Shown: positions 15,442 through 25,119, numbered from the stretch's first letter. The stretch is 64,000 nt of DNA from Oscillospiraceae bacterium (GCA_017397565.1 JAFQIL010000037.1:24148-88147); one strand, 5' to 3'. Translations and numbers: made by a program. Notes: generated from the sequence alone by a model not told the origin.

Positions 15442-17175
15442 CTATTCAAACAGGTCGTTTTCCCGGAACTGCAGAGCATACAGCTCTTTGTAAGTGCCGT
15501 TTTTGGCAATAAGCTCGTCGTGAGTACCTTGCTCCGTGATCCGCCCATCCAGTACCACAGCGATCTCGTCTGCGTTACGGATGGTAGAAAGCCGGTGGGC
15601 GACTACCAGGGTGGTGCGTCCCTTGCATAGCTCATCCAAAGCCTGCTGGATCAGAACTTCTGTGGTGTTATCCAGAGCACTGGTAGCTTCGTCCAGAATC
15701 AGGATAGCCGGGTCCTTCAAAAATACCCGGGCAATGCTGATACGCTGCTTCTGACCGCCGGAAAGCTTAACGCCCCGTTCGCCAATTTCTGTATCGTAGC
15801 CCTTGGGAAGGGTCATAATGTAATCGTGGATATTGGCCCGGCGGGCAGCTTCAAAGACTTCCTCTTCCGTGGCATCGGGGCGGCCATAGAGAATATTCTC
15901 CCGAATGGTGCCAACAAACAGGAACACGTCCTGCTGTACGATGCCGATATTACGGCGCAGAGATTCCATGGTCAGCTGACGGATATCCGTTCCGTCAATG
16001 CAGATCGCGCCGCCATCAGAAGGCAGCTTGTAGAAATTGGGAAGCAGATGGCATAAGGTGGTTTTGCCGCCGCCGGAGGGACCGACCAAAGCCAGCTTGC
16101 GACCTTTTTCCAGCCGCAGGTTTACATGCTGCAGCACCTCTTTGGTTTGCTCGTATTGGAAAGACACATCCTTAAATTCGATAACGCCCTCCACATCGGT
16201 AAGTGTCTTGGCATCGGGAGCATCCTCTTCCGGCTCTTCGTCCAAAATCTCCAGGAAACGCTTAAAACCGCTGACGCCGTTCTGATACTGTTCCATGAAG
16301 CTAATCAGGGTGTTGACAGGGGCAATAAACAGGTTTACAGATACGATAAAGGTGGAGTAATCACCGAAGGAGATCCGACCGGCATACAGGAAAAGGCCGC
16401 CGGCAATGAGAATAAAAACGTTGAAGATATCCGTTACAAAAGAGGTGGAGGAGTGGAACAGAGCCATGGCATTGTAGACCTTCTTGGAGGAATCCACAAA
16501 GGCTTTGTTGCCTACTTCAAACTTTTCCATTTCCTGTTGGGAATTGGTATAAGCTTTGGTGACCCGGATGCCGGTGACACTGCTTTCCACGGCGGCATTG
16601 ATGGTAGCGTTGCTTTTGCGTCTGGCATCAAAGGCTGCACGCATTCGCTTGCGAAAATACATGGTCACCGCTACCAAAATAGGAACACAGGTGAAGATAA
16701 TCAGCGTCAGCACCCAGTCAATGGAGAGAAGATATCCAAAGGACAAAATAATCATCACGGAGCTGATGAGCAGATTTTCCGGACCGTGGTGGGCCAGCTC
16801 GCAGACCTCAAACAGATCGCTGGTCATGCGGGTCATGATCCGTCCGGTCTCGTGGTTATCGTAGAAGCGGAAAGGAAGCTTCTGCAAATGGGAAAATAGA
16901 TCCTTGCGCATTTTGGATTGCATACCTACACCGATGAGATGACCGTAGTACTGCACAAAATACCGCAGCAGCAGCCGCAGAATGTAAAGCCCCAAAACGA
17001 CAGCACCGGCAATGACGATGGTGGTATACATCTTTTGGGGGATGTAGATGTTGAGCATTTTGTTGGTCACCACCGGGTAGACCATGCCGATGAGGGAGAT
17101 CAGCAATGAGGCCAGCATATCCAGCGCCAGGAGCTTCTTGTAGGGCCTATAATAGTGAATAAATCGTTTCAGCAT
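15442..17175 (-). CDS. ABC transporter, fused permease and ATPase (exporter type)
   Basis: 577 residues. An N-terminal six-helix transmembrane domain (about 1-310) begins MLKRFIHYYRPYKK, and the nucleotide-binding domain follows. The ATPase has Walker A GPSGGGKTTL, Q-loop GIVQQDVFLF, signature LSGGQKQR, Walker B AILILDEATSALD and switch VVAHRLST, all intact. As a half-transporter it should act as a homodimer in the membrane, exporting a lipid, peptide or drug. Substrate unknown. It starts after AAAAGGAAG. Confidence 0.9.
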   Translation of the reverse strand: MLKRFIHYYRPYKKLLALDMLASLLISLIGMVYPVVTNKMLNIYIPQKMYTTIVIAGAVVLGLYILRLLLRYFVQYYGHLIGVGMQSKMRKDLFSHLQKLPFRFYDNHETGRIMTRMTSDLFEVCELAHHGPENLLISSVMIILSFGYLLSIDWVLTLIIFTCVPILVAVTMYFRKRMRAAFDARRKSNATINAAVESSVTGIRVTKAYTNSQQEMEKFEVGNKAFVDSSKKVYNAMALFHSSTSFVTDIFNVFILIAGGLFLYAGRISFGDYSTFIVSVNLFIAPVNTLISFMEQYQNGVSGFKRFLEILDEEPEEDAPDAKTLTDVEGVIEFKDVSFQYEQTKEVLQHVNLRLEKGRKLALVGPSGGGKTTLCHLLPNFYKLPSDGGAICIDGTDIRQLTMESLRRNIGIVQQDVFLFVGTIRENILYGRPDATEEEVFEAARRANIHDYIMTLPKGYDTEIGERGVKLSGGQKQRISIARVFLKDPAILILDEATSALDNTTEVLIQQALDELCKGRTTLVVAHRLSTIRNADEIAVVLDGRITEQGTHDELIAKNGTYKELYALQFRENDLFE

Positions 17176-17313
17176 AATAATCTTCCTTTTGGTTGCAAAA
17201 AAATAAGATAACAGATTTGGGACTGTTTTTGCAAAAATCAGCTTCTTTTGTTATTATAGCGGTTTTTTTCGGGTAATGCAATAAGGATAATTGTAAACAA
17301 ATATCGCAATCTC

Positions 17314-17342
17314 TTGCTTTTTAACGGAAATCGTGATAAACT
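17314..17342 (+). promoter_or_regulatory. Promoter of the PpiC-type foldase gene
   Basis: TTGCTT (17314-17319), a 17-base spacer and TAAACT (17337-17342). Confidence 0.5.
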
Positions 17343-17379
17343 ATCACAGTTATCTACCAGAAAGGGAGATGTGAATGAT

Positions 17380-18735
17380 ATGCAGTGTAAACAGTGCGGA
17401 AGTCCGCTGGAGCCGGAAATGGAGCTTTGTCCTCAGTGCGGAGCGCAGGTGGATAAAACAGAAGAAATGGTGACATCCCCCGGTAAAGCTGTCAAGCGTT
17501 TGAAAGCTGCCGTTTCTGTGGTGCTTGTGTTGGTGCTGCTATGCAGCATGGTGCTGGTAGTATTTAAGGATGATTTGGTTCCCGGTCACTGGTTTTCTTC
17601 TTTGCCCGGCTCCATTCCCAAGGACGGCAATCCGGATAATATAACCGGAGAAGGTACCTATACGGCTTCTCGTTTGGGGTTAAAATGGAAAAGCGATGCT
17701 GTGGTGGCAAAATACGGTGACGAGGTTCTGACGAACAGTCAGCTGCTGGTTTTTTGCGGTGAGACGAAAAGCAACTTTTCGCAGACCCATTATAATGACT
17801 CCTCTTTGAATTTGAATGCCGATCTTCCTATGGATCGCCAGACTTGCAGTTTGGATGAATCCCTTACCTGGCAGCAGTATTTCCTGCAGGAAGCGATGAA
17901 TCAGTGGAAGCTGTATGTTTTGCTGAATCAAAAAGCTGCTGCGGCGGGGTGTAAGCTGACAGAAGAAGAGCAGAAGTCTTTGGATGACAGATATAACCAG
18001 TACTACGAAAAGTATGTGGAAAGCGGAAAGTATGCTTCTGTAGATGCTGTAACAGAGGCTTTTTACGGTCCCGGCTGTACCTATGCAGACTATCTGCATT
18101 ATGCAACCTTGTTGGCTGTCGCATCCAAGTACTACGATCAGATGATCAAAGAGCAAGAGGCCTTGGTTACAGAAGAAGATATCGAAGGCTTCTATGAGGA
18201 TCAAATAGAGCTTTTTGAGAGTTATGATATCAAAAAAGGCGACGGCGACTACGTGGTGGATGTGCGGCACATTTTGATTACCGTGAAGGCAGCTGCCGGT
18301 AAAGAAGAGCATATCGAGGAAGCTGACTTTGAGAAAACCAAGGAAGCGGCGCAAAAGGTATTGGATGAGTGGTTGGCCGGTGAAGCTACAGAGGAAAGCT
18401 TTGCAAAAATGGCCGAAAAACATTCTTTTGACCCCGGCTCCTACAACAACGGCGGCTTGTATACCGATGTTAAAAAAGGTCAGATGGTAGCAGAATTTGA
18501 AGATTGGTGCTTCGATGCTTCCCGGAAATACGGAGATTACGGTCTTGTAAAATCAGACTACGGTTACCATATCATGTATTTTGTAGGAACCGAGGAGTAT
18601 TGGCATTTTGTCAGTGCAGCGAACGCGCCTGCCTGGCGGACAGATAAGATATTAGAGGCGGAGCGCAGCGCCATGGATGTGCAGATCAATTATAACAATA
18701 TCCGTGCTTGGGAAGCCGCCTATTACGCAGAGTAA
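17380..18735 (+). CDS. Membrane-anchored PpiC-type peptidyl-prolyl isomerase with N-terminal zinc ribbon
   Basis: 451 residues. It begins with a zinc ribbon (C3, C6, C17, C20 in MQCKQCGSPL and ELCPQCGAQ), then one transmembrane helix (about 40-62). A SurA/PrsA-like helical chaperone region follows, then a parvulin domain starting at VRHILITV and including KHSFDPGSYNNGGLY. The Cys cluster would be cytoplasmic and the foldase domain extracellular. Unlike PrsA there is no lipobox. The likely role is folding of exported proteins. The ATG at 17380 is placed 11 bases after AGGGAG; an in-frame GTG at 17371 is too close. Confidence 0.85.
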   Translation: MQCKQCGSPLEPEMELCPQCGAQVDKTEEMVTSPGKAVKRLKAAVSVVLVLVLLCSMVLVVFKDDLVPGHWFSSLPGSIPKDGNPDNITGEGTYTASRLGLKWKSDAVVAKYGDEVLTNSQLLVFCGETKSNFSQTHYNDSSLNLNADLPMDRQTCSLDESLTWQQYFLQEAMNQWKLYVLLNQKAAAAGCKLTEEEQKSLDDRYNQYYEKYVESGKYASVDAVTEAFYGPGCTYADYLHYATLLAVASKYYDQMIKEQEALVTEEDIEGFYEDQIELFESYDIKKGDGDYVVDVRHILITVKAAAGKEEHIEEADFEKTKEAAQKVLDEWLAGEATEESFAKMAEKHSFDPGSYNNGGLYTDVKKGQMVAEFEDWCFDASRKYGDYGLVKSDYGYHIMYFVGTEEYWHFVSAANAPAWRTDKILEAERSAMDVQINYNNIRAWEAAYYAE

Positions 18736-18764
18736 AAAAATAACCGCAAATTCTGAAAAAAATA

Positions 18765-18793
18765 TTGAAAAATCCGACAAGTTGCGGTATAAC
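18765..18793 (+). promoter_or_regulatory. Promoter of the CofE-like gene
   Basis: TTGAAA (18765-18770), a 17-base spacer and TATAAC (18788-18793). Confidence 0.65.
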
Positions 18794-18852
18794 AGGATTG
18801 TGATTTTTGTAAGACCGGTACGGATCTCCGTATTGGAGAAATGAGGTACGAT

Positions 18853-20040
18853 ATGGAAAGAAAAGTGGGAACAATTTCTCGCGGTATCCGCGGCCCGATC
18901 ATTCGCGAAGGCGATGACATGGCTGCCATCGTGGTGTCCAGTGTGTTGGAAGCAGCCGAAGCAGAGGGCTTTGCTCTGCGTGATCGGGATGTTGTGGCGG
19001 TAACAGAGTCTGTAGTGGCTCGCGCCCAGGGTAATTACGCGTCTGTGGATGCAATCTGTAAGGACGTTCAGGCAAAGCTGGGAAATGAGACTATCGGTGT
19101 TATTTTCCCCATCCTTTCCCGGAACCGTTTTGCTATCTGCCTGCGTGGTATTGCCCGGGCAGCCAAGAAGATCGTTCTGATGCTGAGCTATCCCTCCGAT
19201 GAGGTGGGTAACGAGCTGGTATCTTTGGACAAGCTGGACGAAGCCGGTGTCAATCCCTACTCCGATGTTTTGTCCGAACAGGAATACCGTAAGCTCTTCG
19301 GTGAGAATCTGCACCCCTTCACCTTGGTTGACTATGTGAAGTATTACGGCGACCTGATTCGTGAGGAAGGCGCGGAGGCGGAGATCATCTTTGCTAACAA
19401 TCCCCGTGTGATTTTGAACTATACCAAGAATGTCCTGCACTGTGATATCCACACCCGGGCCCGGACCCATCGGATCCTGCTGTCTAACGGTGGTGAGCGT
19501 GTTTGCGGACTGGATGATATCCTCAATGCCCCTGTGGATGGCAGCGGCTGCAACGAAAAGTACGGCCTGCTGGGTTCCAACAAGGCAACTGAGAGCACCA
19601 TTAAGCTCTTCCCCCGGGAATGCACCGATCTGGTGATGGAGATCCAAAAGCAGTTTATGGAAAAGACCGGCAAGCACATTGAGGTCATGGTTTATGGCGA
19701 CGGCGCATTCAAAGATCCCGTGGGTAAGATCTGGGAGCTGGCAGACCCGGTGGTTTCTCCTGCCTATACCTCCGGCTTGGAGGGAACACCCAACGAACTG
19801 AAGCTGAAGTACCTGGCAGATAACGATTTTGCAGGTCTTTCCGGTGCAGAGCTGAAGTCCGCCATCGAAAAGGCTATTAAGGCCAAGGGCGATCTGGCTG
19901 GCTCTATGGCATCTCAGGGTACCACACCCCGCCGCCTGACGGATCTGATCGGCTCTTTGTGCGACCTGACCTCCGGCTCCGGCGATAAAGGTACACCCAT
20001 TATTCTGGTTCAGGGTTATTTCGATAACTATACCAACTAA
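18853..20040 (+). CDS. Coenzyme F420-0:glutamate ligase (CofE)-like protein
   Basis: 395 residues. GTISRGIRGPIIREGDD, DVVAVTESVVARAQGNY, VYGDGAFKDPVGKIWELADP and the middle NNPRVILNY fit the CofE fold (gamma-glutamyl ligase). True CofE is about 250 residues, so this belongs to a longer group found in bacteria without F420. No other F420 gene is in the window, so a different amide-bond-forming role is likely (inference). The ATG at 18853 is preferred, with GAGG 7 bases before; an in-frame ATG at 18841 has poorer spacing. Confidence 0.75.
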   Translation: MERKVGTISRGIRGPIIREGDDMAAIVVSSVLEAAEAEGFALRDRDVVAVTESVVARAQGNYASVDAICKDVQAKLGNETIGVIFPILSRNRFAICLRGIARAAKKIVLMLSYPSDEVGNELVSLDKLDEAGVNPYSDVLSEQEYRKLFGENLHPFTLVDYVKYYGDLIREEGAEAEIIFANNPRVILNYTKNVLHCDIHTRARTHRILLSNGGERVCGLDDILNAPVDGSGCNEKYGLLGSNKATESTIKLFPRECTDLVMEIQKQFMEKTGKHIEVMVYGDGAFKDPVGKIWELADPVVSPAYTSGLEGTPNELKLKYLADNDFAGLSGAELKSAIEKAIKAKGDLAGSMASQGTTPRRLTDLIGSLCDLTSGSGDKGTPIILVQGYFDNYTN

Positions 20041-20054
20041 TACTAATGATATAA

Positions 20055-20094
20055 AGACATCTCCCGGTTCACTTGCGAACCGGGAGATGTCTTT
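20055..20094. terminator. Bidirectional terminator
   Basis: AGACATCTCCCGGTTC with GAACCGGGAGATGTCT, between convergent genes, with T-rich flanks on both strands. Confidence 0.8.
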
Positions 20095-21821
20095 TATATC
20101 ACAAGAAGTTGCCAGGGGTCTAAGGTCTTGCCGTCATAGGAAGCCACCATGTCCGAACGGTTACCCACGATGCGGACACCGTCTTCATAGGTTGCCACCT
20201 CAATGCCGTTTTCCAGGACCTCATAATTGGTAATAAACAGGAACTGCCGTTCTGCAAAGGGGCGGTAACTCTCATATTCCGCTTTGATGGAAGCTACAGT
20301 CTTTTGCAGTTGCTCTTCTGTATCCACAGTCAGATCCGTTTCTCCCATCCAGTTGACCTTACCGTTGGTGCGGAATTTGGAATAAAGGTAGAAGGTGGGC
20401 TTTCCGCCCCGCAGATACACATTGAGCCGGTCTTCTTTGGTCTTGAGAGGAAGGTTGATGGTACCGCTGAGGGGGTTGTAAAGAAGTAGTCCATGATAGA
20501 CCATCTCATAAAAGGGCACAGATTCATCGTAGAAGGGGAATAGCTGCTTTCCAAAAGCGGTGCCGAAGGAAATGTACAGGCCAAAATCCAAATGCTTCAC
20601 AGCAAAGTCTATGCAGCCCTCCGAAGAGAAACCGCCAAAAAGCTCCCGGGTGTATGCCATGATCTCCTGAGCAATGCCAACGGCCTGATTGGTACGGCAG
20701 GGATGGTCTTCGGCATAGCAGGTGGTGGGATTGACAATAGAGATCACATCGGTGTAGTGCAAGCCGTTGGTGCCAAGAGCCGCAACCGCCGGGAGATCCC
20801 GCTTGGCACTTTTCTGCTGCGCCTTCATGCACTGGATGTGAGACTGACCGCCGCTGTGCAGGCCGCCAAGGACGTATTCTCCTTTGCTGTCGATGCAAAT
20901 ATCTTCCAAATTGAAATTGTCTGCAATTTCGTAGCAGTCAAGACCGCAGGTGTGCAGAGAAATACGATAACCCAGCTTTTTGACATACGCGATGGTTTTT
21001 CGCAGCTCCTCTTCGCCGCCCAGCAGCGGTTCTACCGGGAAAATTTGGGGATACCGGCCGTCATGACCGCTTTTGTTCCAGCCAACTAATTGAAGCTCCG
21101 CACCCTCTAAGCCTTGCCGCTTCATTTCGTCGGCAATTTCCCGCACACGGGTAAAGGTGCAAGCTATATGTATGGGCGGCTCGTTTTCCGGAGCTTGATG
21201 TGGCTCGGGGGAGGGACTGGGCTTCCAGGCCATGCGGATCCGCACCAGCGGATACTTCCGGGCGTAATCTACCGCTGCCATCCGGCACTTGTCCCGCAGA
21301 GTTGGCAACTTTTCCTGTCTCAAAAGATCGCTGCGTAAGGTGTTTGCCATTTCCGCATAGCCATCGTTTTCTCCCATCAGCAGAAGCTCAAAGCGCAGGT
21401 CCGTATAGGCAGGGTCGTCAGCGGTTAGATCAATGAAGGGGGCGACCCGGTAAATGCCGTCTTTCAAGGAAACGGAAAACTGATAGGTATAGCTTCTTTC
21501 CAACCGGATCAAAGCACAGATCCTGGGCGTTTTGATAGCATACAGAGAAAGGGGCATCGCACCGGCATATTCCCCGGCTTCGTCTTCGCGGGATAAAAAC
21601 CGTACGATGATCTCGCTTTCCATGCCAATGGTCCGGGGAAGCAGATAAAAACCGTCTTCTCCGACTTTGGCTTCGCTGAGAGCGCCTAAAAGGAAAAGCT
21701 TTTTGGCGCTGCCAAAGGCTTCTTTTTTCAGGGTCAGAAAAATGCGGTTACCTTTTTGCTCTTTGTCAAAAAGGTATCTTACGCCATTTTCATCAACAGC
21801 ATCAAAACAATAATGCGTCAT
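20094..21821 (-). CDS. TIM-barrel glycosidase-like protein (family not identified)
   Basis: 575 residues, no signal peptide. The N-terminal 180 residues look like a beta-sandwich. The rest suggests a glycosidase-type barrel: ELQLVGWNKSGHDGRYPQ, ISLHTCGLDCYEIA, GFSSEGCIDFAVKHLDFGLY and a C-terminal GVRIVGNRSDM sandwich. It resembles the DUF5696/DUF6259 group of glycoside-hydrolase-like proteins, but I am not sure. The start at 21821 follows GGAGG by 7 bases. It is the last gene of the minus-strand Fe-S protein cluster, 18 bases after the QueG-like gene. Confidence 0.55.
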   Translation of the reverse strand: MTHYCFDAVDENGVRYLFDKEQKGNRIFLTLKKEAFGSAKKLFLLGALSEAKVGEDGFYLLPRTIGMESEIIVRFLSREDEAGEYAGAMPLSLYAIKTPRICALIRLERSYTYQFSVSLKDGIYRVAPFIDLTADDPAYTDLRFELLLMGENDGYAEMANTLRSDLLRQEKLPTLRDKCRMAAVDYARKYPLVRIRMAWKPSPSPEPHQAPENEPPIHIACTFTRVREIADEMKRQGLEGAELQLVGWNKSGHDGRYPQIFPVEPLLGGEEELRKTIAYVKKLGYRISLHTCGLDCYEIADNFNLEDICIDSKGEYVLGGLHSGGQSHIQCMKAQQKSAKRDLPAVAALGTNGLHYTDVISIVNPTTCYAEDHPCRTNQAVGIAQEIMAYTRELFGGFSSEGCIDFAVKHLDFGLYISFGTAFGKQLFPFYDESVPFYEMVYHGLLLYNPLSGTINLPLKTKEDRLNVYLRGGKPTFYLYSKFRTNGKVNWMGETDLTVDTEEQLQKTVASIKAEYESYRPFAERQFLFITNYEVLENGIEVATYEDGVRIVGNRSDMVASYDGKTLDPWQLLVI

Positions 21822-21839
21822 AGACATACCTCCGGAAAA

Positions 21840-22778
21840 TCAAGACTCAAAGTCTTCGATTTTAAATTTCCATTCCTCCCGCTTGCGGAAGGGGGTTCGG
21901 AAGTGCTTGGTGAGAGCACCCTTTTCTTCCAGATGAATGTAGCATCTGACGTCGCAGGCTCTGCCGCATATGGAGCAGGGGTACGCGTGCTGGGCAGGGG
22001 GATAGAAATATATGTTTTTCAGGATTTTTCTTGCGGTTTCCGGGTCAACCTTGGCCTCTCCGCTGATAATAGCCAGCCTGTTCTCAAAATCCGCAAAAGC
22101 ATCCGGGGGCATGAAAGGGTTCTTCAATCCGTTGGCACCATTGTAGTATACCGCGCACTGCCAGGGGTCAAGAGTGCCGTCTTCGGCAATGGCTTTGCCG
22201 GGGCAGCCCTTTACGCATTCCCGGCAACCATCACAAAGATGGGGTGTTTTTACAGGGGTTGGCTCAATTTCGGCATCGGTCAAAACAAAGCAGGTTCGGA
22301 CAAAGGGGCCGAATTCCTCGGTCAGGAGAGCACCGTGAAAACCGATCTCACCAAGTCCGCAAAGCACAGCGGCCTCGTTGAAATCCATTTGGGTTTCTTG
22401 GGGGCGGTTTCTGTAAATGGCATCGAAAGCCACTTCCGGGTTGGTAGAGTTTTCTTGTGCCATGATCTGTTGGTGACGGCGTTGGGGAAGCGCCAAATAG
22501 CCCTCTTCTTCCAGCAGCATGGAAAGCCGCAGGGAAACCATGGGCATAACTGTTTCTTCCATGTTTTCCACACCCATGGTGGTGTACTGGTAGTAGGTAC
22601 TGCCTTCCTCAATGCCCCGGTATGCGCCTCGCAGCACACGGAAACCGAGACCGATCACAGTTTTGGCTTCAGGCATCAGCTTGTGTACAGCGCTGCATTC
22701 CGGGAAACGCGCTATAGGCGCGAAACCGACCAGATCAGCACCCCATTTTTGGCAAGATTCAAGAATTTGCTGTTTCAT
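21840..22778 (-). CDS. QueG-like 4Fe-4S protein, paralogue 1
   Basis: 312 residues. The N-terminal domain resembles the corrinoid-binding half of epoxyqueuosine reductase, with GADLVGFAPIARF and AVLCGLGEIGFHGALLTEEFG. Two clusters follow: C182, C185, C188, C192 (CDGCRECVKGCPG) and C268, C271, C275, C279 (CSICGRACDVRC). The HEAT-type tail of true QueG is absent. It is one of three paralogues here and its start overlaps the stop of paralogue 2 (ATGA). A redox role is secure; the substrate is not, and queuosine work is unlikely for three copies. Confidence 0.8.
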   Translation of the reverse strand: MKQQILESCQKWGADLVGFAPIARFPECSAVHKLMPEAKTVIGLGFRVLRGAYRGIEEGSTYYQYTTMGVENMEETVMPMVSLRLSMLLEEEGYLALPQRRHQQIMAQENSTNPEVAFDAIYRNRPQETQMDFNEAAVLCGLGEIGFHGALLTEEFGPFVRTCFVLTDAEIEPTPVKTPHLCDGCRECVKGCPGKAIAEDGTLDPWQCAVYYNGANGLKNPFMPPDAFADFENRLAIISGEAKVDPETARKILKNIYFYPPAQHAYPCSICGRACDVRCYIHLEEKGALTKHFRTPFRKREEWKFKIEDFES

Positions 22779-23674
22779 TTCTGCTTACCTCCGTTCAGGT
22801 GCTGATAGCAAGCATAGTCGCAGGGCCTTCCGCAAAGGCAGGGGGAATAGCCCCACTGGGTATTGGGCAGGAAATCCAGCTTGGGATAGATTTCTCTTGC
22901 GCTGATTGCGTCAAAACGCATATCCCCGTTCAGGATGGCTTCCCGGTTGGGATCGTCCTTCAGAAATTCCTCGGTGATAAAGGGGTTTGATTTATGAGCA
23001 CCCTTGTAATATACCGCGCACTGCCAGGTGTCCAAACCGTTTTCCCCAATGGCCTTGCCGGGACAGGCTTCTTTGCATTTGCCGCAGTTGTCACAAACGG
23101 GGCTATCCATAGGCGCGTCCACATCCAGCGGCGCATCGGTGATCAGGAAGCAGTAGCGGATGTAGGGCCCGTACTTGGGGTGGAGGATCTTGCCGCTAAG
23201 ACCCCTTGTGCCAATACCGCAGACTTTTGCGGCTTTTCCAAAGTCGATGATCACATCCGGCACAGGCTTTTCGGGGGCTACAGCCGTTGCGTGGATCAGC
23301 TCGTAGGTATCTACGACTTCAGGGTTTGTGGTTTTGTCGCCTTTGACACGCAAATTGGGGATGGCTTTTTGCAGACATGCATCGAAGCCGGCATCCTCGA
23401 TCATACCGCCGATTTTTAGCAGAAAGATCTCCGCCAGCTCTTCGTCGGGATATTTTACACCCATGGTGGTATATGTGTAATACTGAACGCCGGTGTTCAT
23501 ATTGCGGAAAAGGGCCTTCGGAATGGCAAAACCGAAGCCGATGATACACTTGGCGTTTGGCAGGATCTGCCGGGGGTCTTTTTGGGCATCCGGCTCTTCG
23601 TATATGCGGCCGATTCCGCAAACACTGGCGCCCAGCTCCTTTGCTTTTTGTTTGATCATTTCACTTGTAAGCAT
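22775..23674 (-). CDS. QueG-like 4Fe-4S protein, paralogue 2
   Basis: 299 residues. It begins MLTSEMIKQKAKELGASVCG, almost as paralogue 3 does. Ferredoxin motifs are CDNCGKCKEACPGKAI and CLCGRPCDYACY. The middle segment ...YTTMGVKYPDEELAE aligns with paralogue 1. The start at 23674 follows GGAGGAAC; the longer open frame would overlap the cupin gene. It is coupled to paralogue 1 downstream and lies 20 bases after the cupin gene. It may share an electron path with its neighbours. Confidence 0.8.
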   Translation of the reverse strand: MLTSEMIKQKAKELGASVCGIGRIYEEPDAQKDPRQILPNAKCIIGFGFAIPKALFRNMNTGVQYYTYTTMGVKYPDEELAEIFLLKIGGMIEDAGFDACLQKAIPNLRVKGDKTTNPEVVDTYELIHATAVAPEKPVPDVIIDFGKAAKVCGIGTRGLSGKILHPKYGPYIRYCFLITDAPLDVDAPMDSPVCDNCGKCKEACPGKAIGENGLDTWQCAVYYKGAHKSNPFITEEFLKDDPNREAILNGDMRFDAISAREIYPKLDFLPNTQWGYSPCLCGRPCDYACYQHLNGGKQK

Positions 23675-23694
23675 GATTATGTTCCTCCTGCTTG

Positions 23695-24036
23695 TCAAAG
23701 TGTTTTCTTTTGGGTGTTTTCCGGGGCGGTATCTCTGTTTTCCACCACAATGACGTTGGCATCCTCGCTGACAACAATGTGGTGCCATACCCCGGCAGGA
23801 ACGGTGTAAACGCAGCCTTGCACCATGGTTACGGTTTCTTTGTCGGTGCAAAGGGTGGCGCTGCCTGAAACAAGAATAAATACCTCATCTGTCAGCATAT
23901 GCCGTTCCATTTCGCCAAGGCGGGAAAAGCGGCTGCAGTAGCGAAGCATACCCACCTTCCACTGACCGTACTCGGCCATGACCCGGAATCCTTCGGTGGT
24001 GTGTTGGGAAACGCGAATCATCTGTCCAGTTTCCAT
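23695..24036 (-). CDS. Small cupin-domain protein
   Basis: 113 residues of single-domain cupin: HMLTDEVFILVSGSATL and VYTVPAGVWHHIVVSED, which hold the two conserved cupin motifs with metal-binding His and Glu. The start at 24036 has AAAGGGA upstream and overlaps the end of paralogue 3 by 19 bases, so it is coupled to it. It could be an isomerase, epimerase or sensor for the substrate of the cluster. Unlike the cupin at 1-1154, it has no DNA-binding domain. Confidence 0.8.
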   Translation of the reverse strand: METGQMIRVSQHTTEGFRVMAEYGQWKVGMLRYCSRFSRLGEMERHMLTDEVFILVSGSATLCTDKETVTMVQGCVYTVPAGVWHHIVVSEDANVIVVENRDTAPENTQKKTL

Positions 24037-25097
24037 GGCTTTCCCTTTCTCAGCGGCTCCTGAAAGCGACCTTCCATGCAGCCGCCTTTTTTCTCCAGCA
24101 TGGATACACAACCGCGGATGCAGCCGCCACATTTAGCCATGTTGTAGCCTACCCAGCTGGGGAAATACTTCTGTAGCGCACCATATACCTTCATGATCTC
24201 TTTTTCATCGGCAATGGCAGTTTTACCCTCTAACAGGTCAAGATTTCCATCCTCGTTGGCATCAAAAACCTCTTTGGGAACAAAGGGATTGTAATAGCGG
24301 CCGGCATGGGTGTAGAAGGCGTAGCAGCGCCACATATCGATGTCGCCCCATTGGCAAATCTTGCCGTCCAGGTCTACGGTGACGGTCTTTCCGGAGCTGA
24401 TGGCGGGGATACAGCCACCCGGACACTCCCTGACACAAGCCCCGCACTTGCGGCACAGGGGTTCACCGTGATACATTTCATCATACTCCAGCTCCGCATC
24501 CGTAAACAGGAAAGCGACTCTCTGCAAAGGACCAAACTGAGGAGTCAAAAGCATCTTGCTCCAGCCAATCTCACCTAAACCGCAGGCGACAGCCAGCAAC
24601 CGAAACGCAAATTGCAGATCCGGGGCCACATTGTCATCCCGGGTGGGGCGGGTGAACTGCACGCTTCTGTGATGAGCAGTGAAGTTTTTGGCGTTTTCGT
24701 TAATCTCGATCTGTTCCTCAGGGGACAGGGTGTTTCCGGGACTTCCGTCCATATCGGAAATGCTGCCCCGGGCACCGGTATTGCGGTAAACAAAAGCTTC
24801 GTAACCCTCATCTTCAATCAGCTTGCCAACGTGATATAAAACGGCAGGTGCAAAAATTTCGTTGATGCCACCGTAGGCCATGGAGGGGTACTGATAAAAC
24901 TGGGTGCCTTCTTCAATGCCTCTTTGTACTCCCCGGGGGATACGGAAGACAAAACCGATGACACTTTTGGCTTCCGGGAACAGAAATTTGGGATTCATGT
25001 CGTCCGGAGCTCCGGCAAGACGGGAGATAGGCGCAATGCCGCAGACATCGGCACCGGCCTCTAAGGCGACTTTTTTGATCATTTCACTTGTCAGCAT
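24018..25097 (-). CDS. QueG-like 4Fe-4S protein, paralogue 3
   Basis: 359 residues, the longest of the three because of an inserted segment around residues 115-160. It begins MLTSEMIKKVALEAGADVCG. Cluster 1 is CRKCGACVRECPGG. The C-terminal site is reduced (KCGGCIRGCVSM), with an extra CQWGDIDMWRC between them, so its second cluster may differ. The start follows AGGAGTG by 7 bases. It lies 22 bases after the U32-like gene, in one operon. Confidence 0.8.
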   Translation of the reverse strand: MLTSEMIKKVALEAGADVCGIAPISRLAGAPDDMNPKFLFPEAKSVIGFVFRIPRGVQRGIEEGTQFYQYPSMAYGGINEIFAPAVLYHVGKLIEDEGYEAFVYRNTGARGSISDMDGSPGNTLSPEEQIEINENAKNFTAHHRSVQFTRPTRDDNVAPDLQFAFRLLAVACGLGEIGWSKMLLTPQFGPLQRVAFLFTDAELEYDEMYHGEPLCRKCGACVRECPGGCIPAISSGKTVTVDLDGKICQWGDIDMWRCYAFYTHAGRYYNPFVPKEVFDANEDGNLDLLEGKTAIADEKEIMKVYGALQKYFPSWVGYNMAKCGGCIRGCVSMLEKKGGCMEGRFQEPLRKGKPWKLDR

Positions 25098-25119
25098 AAT
25101 TTCACTCCTAATGATATGT

